From: Armatimonadaceae bacterium | GTDB taxonomy: Bacteria; Armatimonadota; Armatimonadia; Armatimonadales; Armatimonadaceae | Direction: 5' to 3' | NCBI GenBank assembly: GCA_030446525.1 | Contig: JAUJNC010000140.1 | Span: forward strand, 1 to 17,913 | Length of the DNA stretch: 17,913 nucleotides | Shown: positions 7,306 to 14,999 of the stretch, piece after piece | Position numbering within the stretch: position 1 is the first letter of the stretch | How the letters are laid out: each line of letters starts with the position of its first letter | The notes under the pieces: model-generated | What the model was told of the DNA's origin: nothing | The model's database searches: none | Seen by the model: only the letters and a program-made list of their open reading frames with translations | Made by a program: the position numbers and the translations under genes

Positions 7306-8913
7306 AGATACCGTGTTCCGGCGTTCGCAACCGGACTGGCGCTGGGTATTGCTTTCGGGCTGATCAGCGGTGCCGAAGCGGCCGCGCAGCAGCCCTCGGT
7401 CCCCAAATGGTCGGTCCACGAGATCACGCTGCGCGCCGACGGCAGCTACGCCGGCCCTTTTGACGGACCCGGCGGCACCGCGACCTTTACCGGGCCGGGC
7501 GGCAGGAAGAAGACCGTTCGCGGCTTCTGGGACGGGGGCAAGGAGTTCAAGATCCGCTTCACGCCGACGGCAGAGGGGCAGTGGACCTACACCACCCGGT
7601 CGGCCGATGCCGGCCTGGGCGGCAAAAGCGGCAGCTTCCGCTGCACGGCGCCGCGTTCGGGCAGCCACGGCTTCCTGCGCCGTGACGAGACGTACCGCTA
7701 CCATTTCGCCTGGGACGACGGCACGCGCTACTTCCTGTGCGGCAACACCTACTATGGCCTGCTGGATCGGGGGGAGAAGGACTGGAAGCAGACCATCGAC
7801 GGAACCAAGAGCCGGGGCATGAACAAGATCCGCTTCCATGGCCCCCGAGATGGCAAAGAAGGCGTCACCCTGGAGCGGCTGCGCAAGCTGGATCAGGTCG
7901 TGCGCTATATGGGCGCACAGGGGATCGTGGCGGATCTGCTCGTCTTTAGCTCCGGCTCGTTCCAGGAGACGGAGGCTGAAGACGAGGACTACCTTCGCTA
8001 TATCCTCGCCCGTTACGCCGCGTACCCCAACGTTGCCTGGACGCTGGTCAACGAGTGGAACTACCGGCCCAAGCCGCGCGCCTACTGGAACCGTATGGGC
8101 CGCCTCGTCCGCGCCGAGGACCCGTGGAGCCGAGAAGCAAACGCCCCGCGCGCCCTTTCCGTCCACCAGCAGACGCGCATCGATTTCCAGTTCTTCGATG
8201 AGACCTGGATGTCACACGCCATCATCCAGCTGGGTGTGCGCAACGGCCAGCCGGTCACCCAGGACGACGAACTCAAGTATAAAGGTGCGCCCACGCAGGC
8301 GCGCATGCGCTACGGCGACGACTGGGGCAATGCAGGCATCGTCTACAACCTGGGCCACAACATGCCGGTCGTCAACGATGAGTACGGCTATATCGGCGAG
8401 CCGGAGGACAAGAGCGCGGGCAAGGACAAGGACGGCAACGGGGTGCGGCTGAGCCGTGACAAGCACCGGCGCATCCTCTGGGGCATCTACGCGGCGGGCG
8501 GGTACGGCTCGGCAGGCGACAAATACGATTACCCGGACGCGGGCCGCCCCTACAAGACCGGCCATTGGAAGGACCCCGCCGAGTACCGGGACATCCAGCA
8601 TCTGGTGGAGTTCTTCACCACCAAGGGAGTTGAGTACTGGAAGATGTCGAGCCACAATAAGCTGGCAACGGCCGGGGAGCGTGTGTACGTTCTTGCCGAA
8701 CCGCGCCGTCAGTACGTGGTCTATGCCGCCATCGGCGGGAAGTTCTCCCTTGACCTGGCTCCGGGCAGCTATCAGACACGGCGCTTCGATCCACGCACCG
8801 GAGAGGATGCAGCTCTGGGCGCTGTCGAGGGCGGCGGTGTTCGATCCTTTACGCTGCCAGACCAGCAGGACTGGGTGCTTTATCTGCGCGCCGATGACCA
8901 AGCGACGGCATAG
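7303..8913 (+). CDS. Secreted DUF5060 / apiosidase-like glycoside hydrolase
   Basis: A 536-residue exported glycosidase. The signal peptide (RYRVPAFATGLALGIAFGL, cleavage after AEA or AAA, about residues 26-28) is followed by a DUF5060 beta-sandwich, residues about 36-115 (KWSVHEITL, GFWDGGKEFKIRFTPTAEGQ, WTYTTRSADAGLGGKSGSF). Then comes a (beta/alpha)8 barrel of the DUF4038/apiosidase-like type (HGFLRRDETYRYHFAWDDGT, YFLCGNTYYGLL). E251 in TLVNEWNY is the likely acid/base, by analogy with the NE pair of clan A glycosidases. A small C-terminal beta domain (about 450-536) is also typical. The family resembles GH140 and relatives, but the substrate is not certain. No frameshift is visible, unlike the two genes before it. 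It is the last gene of the regulator-prepilin-hydrolase set. Confidence 0.85.
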   Translation: MRYRVPAFATGLALGIAFGLISGAEAAAQQPSVPKWSVHEITLRADGSYAGPFDGPGGTATFTGPGGRKKTVRGFWDGGKEFKIRFTPTAEGQWTYTTRSADAGLGGKSGSFRCTAPRSGSHGFLRRDETYRYHFAWDDGTRYFLCGNTYYGLLDRGEKDWKQTIDGTKSRGMNKIRFHGPRDGKEGVTLERLRKLDQVVRYMGAQGIVADLLVFSSGSFQETEAEDEDYLRYILARYAAYPNVAWTLVNEWNYRPKPRAYWNRMGRLVRAEDPWSREANAPRALSVHQQTRIDFQFFDETWMSHAIIQLGVRNGQPVTQDDELKYKGAPTQARMRYGDDWGNAGIVYNLGHNMPVVNDEYGYIGEPEDKSAGKDKDGNGVRLSRDKHRRILWGIYAAGGYGSAGDKYDYPDAGRPYKTGHWKDPAEYRDIQHLVEFFTTKGVEYWKMSSHNKLATAGERVYVLAEPRRQYVVYAAIGGKFSLDLAPGSYQTRRFDPRTGEDAALGAVEGGGVRSFTLPDQQDWVLYLRADDQATA

Positions 8914-9008
8914 GGGCAGGAGTAAGAGTAGGAAAGCGCAATAGCTGCGACGAGGCGTGTTGGCGGCAGCGTCAGGAAAAAAAAAGTCACGGCAGTGCGC
9001 TGGAACGC

Positions 9009-9055
9009 TTGCCATTGTTAGCAAACTCGTGGTAAACTGTTGCCATCGTTGGCAA
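9009..9055 (+). promoter_or_regulatory. Promoter with two LacI-type operators (copy 2)
   Basis: Operator 1 is TTGCCA-TTGT-TAGCAA (9009-9024) and operator 2 is the perfect palindrome TTGCCA-TCGT-TGGCAA (9040-9055). Their centres are 31 bp apart, exactly as in copy 1. TTGCCA (9009-9014) and TAAACT (9033-9038) form a -35/-10 pair with an 18-bp spacer, also as in copy 1. GCAGGAG (9058-9064) and ATG 9074 follow, but that frame closes after seven codons. The same repressor should bind both modules. Confidence 0.65.
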
Positions 9056-9111
9056 AAGCAGGAGTTTGGCAGAATGTCGGTTCTGTGGAAGGATTAGGCT
9101 TTCCCGTGGCC

Positions 9112-9457
9112 ACCATATCATCGGCGACACCGGCTTTCCCGGCACCAGCAGTGCGGCTTCGGGCTGGGTCATGTACGCCTCGGACCCGCGAAAGCCCGTG
9201 GCCGGCAGGGTCAGCCAGCCGGGGCTGTATCCGCAGTTCCGCCACCACACCGAACAGACACAGCCGGCGCAGGGCGGCTTCCAGCTTCCGACCAAGGGCC
9301 GGGCCAACTTCGCCTTCTGGACGGCCATGCCAAGTCGCTGCCTACCGCGCAGGCCATGCAGTCGGCCGCCACCGAGGACGGCGCCACGCTGCGCGCCGAG
9401 GGTTCGCCCAACCACCAATACTATGACATCGAGTACGTGCTCTGGAACATCTACTGA
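9112..9457 (+). pseudogene. Prepilin C-terminal fragment, duplicate of 6931-7278
   Basis: The fragment begins inside the gene (IIGDTGFPGTSSAASGWVMY) and runs to TGA 9455-9457, with IEYVLWNIY readable after the shift. It aligns along its whole length with the end of the prepilin at 6425-7278 (6931-7278) and shares the HHTEQTQPA segment. The DGHAK motif is out of frame because one C is missing: GCCTTCTGGAC where GCCTTCCTGGAC is expected. The N-terminal half, including the prepilin signal, is absent. Only about 55 bp separate it from the operator module, so a deletion joining promoter and gene tail is the simplest reading. Confidence 0.75.
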
Positions 9458-9581
9458 TGTCTTGACCCTGAGACGCCGCCTCCCGCCCCTATGGCAGGTG
9501 GAGGAAGCGTCCAAAAACCAATCTGAAGCGGGCCGCCGTTAGCGCAACGGCCCATCAATCGCACCAAGGAAGGTGAAAATC
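9458..9581 (+). other. Short spacer before the next prepilin
   Basis: Non-coding. It holds an imperfect inverted repeat GGGCCGCCGTT/AACGGCCC around 9529-9552 without a T-tract, so it is not a convincing terminator. The ribosome-binding site AAGGAAGG lies at 9566-9573. Confidence 0.3.
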
Positions 9582-9963
9582 ATGCTTCGCAACCATTCTT
9601 CTCCTCGGTTCGGCTTTACGCTGATCGAGCTGCTCGTCGTGATAGCGATAATCGCTATCCTGGCCGCTATCCTGTTCCCCGTCTTCGCCCAGGCTCGGGA
9701 GAAGGCGCGCATGGTCGCCTGCCTGTCCAACAGCAAGCAGATGGGCCTGGGCGTCGCGATGTACGCCCAGGACTACGACGAGACGCTGCCCACGCGCGGC
9801 GGCGAATCCATCGGCTTGTGGTCCTACAAAATCCTTGCCCTATGTCAAGAACAACGAGGTCTTCCTGCTGAACCTTCCGGACAACAAGATCTGCAACCCG
9901 GGCCTCAGCCCTTCCGGCTTCGGCTGGAGCCACGCGCTGAGCTTCGTCCCCAGCAGCGGGGTG
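9582..9963 (+). pseudogene. Prepilin N-terminal half, cut off by IS1182
   Basis: ATG 9582 follows AAGGAAGG (9566-9573) with 8-nt spacing; GTG 9573 is an in-frame but worse start. The protein has a canonical prepilin signal with cleavage expected in [10 protein letters not shown], then [40 protein letters not shown] and [15 protein letters not shown]. One inserted base near 9832-9836 (ATCCTTGCCC for ATCCTGCCC) shifts the frame. In the corrected frame [18 protein letters not shown] and [16 protein letters not shown] follow, matching the prepilin at 6425. The IS1182 end then supplies a TAG at 9964-9966. The C-terminal half is not on the far side of the IS. Confidence 0.8.
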
Positions 9964-11658
9964 TAGGAGTCTGTCGGCTTAAAGCGTGGCTGGTGCTTCC
10001 AGCAGACGAAGCTGGGACACTGCGCAGGGCGCGAAAATCGAAAAGCAGCACAGGTACTGGCTGCGAAGCGCCAGAGGAGGCACAAAACCAGAAGCGCAGG
10101 GTGGATGCGGGCATAGCCAGGGGCGCGAAAAAGCCCCTTTGGTCCACGCCCGAATCGGCTCCAAAGTGCCTGTTTGGACTTGTCAATGCCCCGGAGAGCG
10201 AAACAGCTTGAGCAGATTGTGCGAAAGGCAGATCGACTCTCCCACTCACAAGACACCGCACCAGAACCGCGCAACCAGAACCGGCGAAAGCCGCGCACCT
10301 CTTTGATCTGGCCGAACACCGGCTCCACGATCGCTTTGCGCATCCTGTAAATGGCACGGCCTGCCTCTGGCGAGTTTCGCTCGCATCTGTTCTACCAGAC
10401 TCGCCTCCGAGCCAGCCACCCTTTCACCCAAGCAGCGCTGTCTCGAGCGCTACTTCATTGGCAAGCGTCGCCTCCTGCCCGGCGCCACATACAGATCCAC
10501 CCCGGCCATGCGCGCACTTAGCTGCACCATGCTGAAGAAAAGCCCGAATCCGCGCTGCCCTTCTCAGGAAAGCGCCCCCACATTCTCCTTGACCGAAACT
10601 AATATCGCGGCCAACTGCTGCTTGTCGTTGGCCTCTTGTGTCACCTGCGCCGCCGTGATGATCTGCGCCTGCCCATCGACCGCCGCCTGAGCATTGTACG
10701 CCGCACGAAGCCTTGCTCGCTCCGTCCCTCGCGATCCGGGACTGCGGGTCGGTAGTTCCTCTGGGCCTTCGCCTCGGGAAACGGCGGTTTCCGGATCGGG
10801 CACCTTCGGCGTCGGTCCTTTGGCCTTCCTGCTGTCTCCTCTTCCTGGCGCTTTCTCTCTTCGATCTTCTTGCGCACTGCCTCGGCTGCCTGCTCGGCTT
10901 TGGCTCCTGCTCCTGCTCCACAAACGCCTTCGCCTCCCGGATCTTCTGCAGGCGACTCTCGCGTCGTGCCAACTCCGCTGGCAGTTGCTCGCCCCGGCAG
11001 CCTTGCCAAACTGCTCGTCCTCGGCGGCATCGGTCTGCTGAGCCTGCTCAAGAAGGGCGGCGACTTCTGCCTCCAGCCTCTGCTGGGCTTCGCACATCCT
11101 GCCGTAGCTCATCGCCTTTTGTTTCGAGCGTTGGCCAGCACCTTCGTCCCATCCAACGTGCCCCAGAAGACCAATCCTGCCCGCTCGCACAGTCGCAGTA
11201 CCTGGACAAAGACAGAAGAAAGCGCCCACAGGTGCCGCTTGGAACGTGGCGATGCTGTCGTGGTCGGGGTGCTGATTGCCCGCAAGCACGCGAAAGGCCA
11301 CATCGGTGTAGGTGGCGGCTTCTATCTTTCGGCAAGAGGGTATTCCCATGCAGTAGGCATACAAGAGCAGACCCACCATCATCTGGGGATGATACGGCGG
11401 CCGCGACCGTCGCCTTTTTCCTATAGTCGGCCAGATAGAGGACAGGTCCAAATCTCCGGCACCATCTCCAGAACGAAGCGGGCCAGGTGCTCCTCGGGCA
11501 GCCAGTCGCGCAGGTCCGGCGGCAGAAGAAGGTTGGTTGATGCCAAAGGGACGGAAGGTTTTGCTCATGCCATCAGTGTACCCTATCTCACCCTATCTCT
11601 ATGCTTGTTTAGTTGAATCAGAACCGGTGCTGGCAGGTATTATTCCGACAAACTCCTA
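9964..11658 (-). mobile_element. IS1182-family insertion sequence
   Basis: About 1.7 kb, bounded by imperfect 17-bp inverted repeats: TAGGAGTCTGTCGGCTT (9964-9980) and the complement of 11642-11658, TAGGAGTTTGTCGGAAT. They match at 14 of 17 positions. No target duplication longer than an ambiguous TA can be seen. The left flank is a prepilin reading rightward and the right flank the 3' end of an oxidoreductase reading leftward, so the flanks are not two halves of one gene. That suggests a rearrangement after insertion, or insertion into an intergenic join. Confidence 0.75.
10100..11568 (-). pseudogene. IS1182-family transposase, frameshifted
   Basis: The start at ATG 11568 gives MSKTFRPFGINQP. 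Across frames the usual IS1182 blocks can be read: RPPYHPQMMVGLLLYAYCMG, IPSCRKIEAATYTDVAFRVL, AGNQHPDHDSIATF, LDGTKVLANA (first catalytic D, near 11140), KAMSYGRMCEAQQRLEAEVA, a long charged coiled-coil (about 10850-11000), AQAAVDGQAQIITAAQVTQE, a garbled ADSGFFSMVQLSA (second D, near 10550) and EPVFGQIKEVRGFRRFWLRG (the E, near 10310-10340). At least eight shifts separate these pieces, so as written it cannot yield an active transposase. The 3' end is approximate because the last readable frame runs to the IS end. All three catalytic regions remain, so sequencing error is a real alternative to decay. Confidence 0.75.
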
Positions 11659-12969
11659 GAATGCCGCCAGTTGCGCGCAGGCGCGCCTGCACGTCGGAAA
11701 CGGCAACGCCGCGGACGGAACAATCGTTTCGCTGCGCGGCCAGCGCCGCCGTCACGCCGGCCGCGCCTCGCCCAGCGCCATGCAGGAACGGCTGCACGCG
11801 GAACGAGGACATCGCCGCCCGCTCGGCCGAGATGGCGCGGCCCGCGACGACGATTGGCCGGCCTGGCGCGCGCGGCACGAGGCAGCGCAGCGGGATGTCG
11901 CGCGGTCTCCTCGGCGAAGCGGTGGTCCATCGCCCACGTCTGCACGACCGGGCTTGTGCTCGTCCAGGCCGTAGCAGCACTGGGCGATCACGTCCTCGAA
12001 CTGCCGGCACGTGACCGCGTCCTCGCCCGTCGTCTTCGTAGCCCCCTCGATCAGCGGCTTTCCCGCACGCCGATCTGCCGGGCCATCGCCACCGGAAATC
12101 GCCCGCTCGAAGCCCGGCAGGTAGGCGCGGAAAAAGCGCAGGCACTGCGCCACCTGCGCCCGGCCCTCTTCGTCGGCGCGGGCGGCCTGAGCCGGGTCGG
12201 TCGGGTCGTCCACGGAACACGTGCGCGTCAGGTTGACCGACACGATCTCGACGCGGCCCGGGACGCTGAAGATGGCGCCGTTGTCGCGCGGATGTCCCAC
12301 TCGCCGCGCGCTTTGGCCTTCTCGGATCCGGGCCGTGCAGAACGCCCCGCCCGCGGTACACGTAATCAACGCCGGTGTTCTCGTCGTGGCGGACGCCGTT
12401 GGGGATTTCGCGCCGCACGGTTTCCACGTCCACGGGCCCGGCCAGGAAGCAGTAGGTCAGCGGCATCACCGCGCGGTCGTCGGCGCGGCCGAAGGCGAAG
12501 GGCACGCCCGCCTCGGCGGCGATCTGGGCGTCGCCGGTCGCGTCCACGACACAGCGGGCGCGCAGGGTCTGCCCGTCCGCCAGCGTGAACGTCGCCGGGA
12601 CGATCCTTTGTGAACGGCGTCGCACCGATGCGCGTGTTGAACAGGACGCGGACGCCGTAGCCCGTCGGCACATCGCCATGCTTTCCTCGTCGCAGCGACG
12701 AAATGCCGGCTCGCCCTTGTTGCAGGGCGAGCGGGGCGAACAGGCGCCCGCGCGCGATCAGGCGCCGGCGCACTTCGCCGAAGACGCCGCCGATGAGGGA
12801 GGCGGGGGTGCCCGTCGAAGTGGGCGTTGCAGAAGATGTTGACCAGCCCGGCCGTGCCCATGCCGCCCAGAACGTCGTGGCGCTCGATGGCCAGGCAGCG
12901 CCCATTCGCTCCTGCCGCACGCCCACGCCTGCCGGCCGCCCCGACCACGAGAACGTCAAACGCATCCAT
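11659..12969 (-). pseudogene. FAD-dependent oxidoreductase (FAD_oxidored type), frameshifted
   Basis: ATG 12969 gives MDAFDVLVVG, the first strand of an FAD-binding Rossmann fold, behind GGGAGAAAG. Across frames follow IERHDVLGGMGTAGLVNIFC, NAHFDGH, SLIGGVFGEVRRRLIARG, GVRVLFNTRIG, VVDATGDAQIAAEAGVPFAF, MPLTYCFLAGPVDVETVRRE, IVSVNLTRTCSVDDPTDPAQ, AQVAQCLRFFRAYLPGFERA, DIPLRCLVPRAP, IVVAGRAISAERAAMSSFRV and LRATGGIL. This order is that of the FAD_oxidored (PF12831) family, often found with carbohydrate-degradation genes in Planctomycetes-like bacteria. At least six shifts break it. The last codons touch the IS1182 repeat, so the native stop may be lost. It is probably the last gene of the minus-strand operon. 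The reaction is not known. Confidence 0.75.
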
Positions 12970-14609
12970 GATTTATCTTTCTCCCGGGCGGTTGCAGCGA
13001 GGAAGCCGCCGCGGGTTGGGCGCTGCTCGCCCGGGTGCGCACGGGTTGTCGGGGTCGCGTGGTCGAGCCGTCACGCTCCACCCTGTTCTTGAAGGTGATG
13101 CGCGTCACGCCGCTGTTCCACGGCGAGTCCATGTACCGTCCCCGCGTAGCGCCAGACAGTCCTTGACCGAGAACGCTTTGCCGTTGATGATGGCTGCGCC
13201 GTTGTCGTAGCGGATCGCGTCGCCGGTCGTGCTCGTGTAGGCGGTGCGCTTGCCCCAATCGGCGCAGGACGAGGGCATGGATCGCGCGTCCTTGAAACGT
13301 TCGGGACATGATCCTTGCCCGGACGCACCTCCAGAATGCCGCCGTTCGCATCGGGATGGTGCGTGATGCCGACATAGGCGTCACCTGCCCATGTGGGGGC
13401 GCGGTAAGTCGCGGCGCCTTTTCGTCTCCTTCTCGGTCTCGTGGTGGCCCAGGTTCTTGTTGTAGTCATGAAGTCCCCGGCGAAGAACAGCACGTTTTTA
13501 TGCTGCACATATTGGCCGTGTGCGGCGAGTCGAGTTCTTCATGATCTTTTTGTAGGCCCCAGGATCTTCTTGGGATCGTCCGGTCGTGAACTCCCACCTG
13601 GTTGGCATGCGACGGCGAGGGTCGCGTCGTCCTGATGCTTGACCCGGTTCTGCATCGAGGCGAGGCTGAAGCCAGGCTGCATGTAGTAATAAAAGTTTTG
13701 AAGCCCTCGCGCCCGAACCGGCTCGGCGGACTGCACGTACTCGCCTTTCTCCTCCGCCCGCGTGCCCAAATCCACCACGACCTGCGGGGGGGGGGGGCGG
13801 TGGGTCGCGGTGATCCAGTGGCCCTGTTCGAGCCGGTCGAGGCGCGTCCGTTGCCGAAGAAAAATGGCCAACTCGTACGCCGCCCGTCCGGGCGCGTCCA
13901 AGGCCTACGGTGTAACCGCGGAAGTAGGAGCCGCCGCGCACGCGGACGCTTTCCAACGCGATGTCCACAAGGTACTGGTCCACCGCCATCTGGGCCAGGC
14001 CCGCTTGATGGCAGGGTCAGCACGCAGAACTCCGGCCAGAAGCAGCACGGCCACCAAACTGTAGCCGCTGTGGTGCGGCGAGTTGAACTCCGACGAGCCT
14101 TCCGCAGGATGGTGACCGTTCCTCTTTGGCCGCGGCTCGCGCCGCCGCGCTCGAGGGCCAGGACTCCCCTACGCCTGGTCCACCAGCACGTGTGCCGCAA
14201 ACGACGTGAGCGTTTGTTTTCGAGAAGTTGCCCCACGGCCAGTTCTTGCGGGTTGCTGCCGTTGGTGCTCCACGGGTTGTCGTCGCGCTTTCTTGCACAC
14301 ATCCGGGATACTCTTTTTGGCCTCCAGCACTCAAAGGGTGTCGCCAAACTGGAAGTAGGTTCGCAGCAGGCCCGTCACGCCCCGCAGCGCCAGTCCCCGG
14401 TCGCGTTCGGCGTTCTTAACGAAGTACTCGTTGGCCGCGGCGACGTTCTTCACCACGAACAGGCTGCAGTGATGGTAAGACCAGTCACTGCCCGACGCAG
14501 CATTATCGGCGCGCTTTCTGGCGCTCATCAATCGCAATCCGCGCTGCCGGCATTCCCCGCTGCCCGGCGTCATCGTAGGCCCCGTAAGCAGCATTCGCTG
14601 AAGATTCAC
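12970..14609 (-). pseudogene. Large protein of unknown function, heavily frameshifted
   Basis: GTG 14609 follows GGAGAG with 8-nt spacing. Readable segments in order are SGSDWSYHHCSLFVVKNVA, NEYFVKNAERDRGLALRGVT, NGSNPQELAVGQLLENKR, YSLVAVLLLAGVLRADPAIK, MAVDQYLVDIALESVRVRGG, SYFRGYTVGLG, NFYYYMQPGFSLASMQNRVK, QHKNVLFFAGDF, WAGDAYVGITHHPDANGGIL, GDAIRYDNGAAIINGKAFSV and YMDSPWNSGVTRITFKNRVE. The helical first half and beta-rich second half recall an alpha/alpha-barrel plus beta-sandwich protein, as in several polysaccharide lyase and heparinase-like families; this is pattern judgement only. Ten or more shifts occur, plus a run of 12 G at 13786-13797. It sits 33 bp after the end of the lyase/beta-helix gene and just before the oxidoreductase, so it belongs to that operon. 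Confidence 0.55.
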
Positions 14610-14642
14610 TTCGCTTTCTCTCCTGCATTCATCTTGAACTTG

Positions 14643-14999
14643 TCATGCAGCAGGGCATCCGGCTGCGCGGTCGTAGCCGACGTACAGGGAATCACGGGCC
14701 CCGGCCCCTGCTTTCGTCGCGGCAGGCTGTCCGCCGCGAGCGTCCGTGTTTCCCCTTCGTTTCCTGGACCGGAACGGCGATGAGTTGGGCTTCGAGGAAC
14801 GCGATTTTCGAACAGCGACGCCAGGCGGTGGCGGGTCGTCGTGATGGGCTTACCCGGCTCTTCAGGTCGGCCAGTGACGCCGCCCGCGCCGACCAGCCAT
14901 GCCGCCCAGTATTTCCCGTCAGGCCGCCGTTGATCGTGGTGAAAACGGCGGCGTCCATATCAGCTCTTGAACCCGAACGCCCAGAGGGCGAGCCGTCGT
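14643..14999 (-). pseudogene. Out-of-frame C-terminus of the lyase/beta-helix gene
   Basis: Past a shift near 15075-15095, sequence homologous to the end of the beta-helix protein at 694-2703 continues on the minus strand. The alternative frame reads VPYEFTFKDQKVWARNNPEH and HYHILNDG, then (other frames) LWAFGFK, MDAAVFTTINGG and finally DSLYVGYDRAAGCPAA with TGA at 14643-14645. The homologue has QTVWARQLNPE, LWILGLK, TRDGGKTEVLGGQ and VNLYAGYAPP in the same order. The true gene therefore probably ended at 14643; the stop at 15000 is a product of the shift. Three or more indels are needed to join it all. Confidence 0.65.

Noticed and set aside
9066..9542. A gene starting at TTG 9066
   Set aside because: Its first part merely precedes the duplicated prepilin tail, the ribosome-binding site is too close (1 nt), and the frame is lost before the DGHAK motif.
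9573..10211. A 212-codon protein starting like a prepilin and running into IS1182
   Set aside because: After about 9832 the frame is shifted relative to the prepilin and then reads IS DNA; the tail is not a real domain.
10713..11616. Plus-strand open frames of up to 248 codons
   Set aside because: They lie antisense to the IS1182 transposase, whose motifs are readable on the minus strand.
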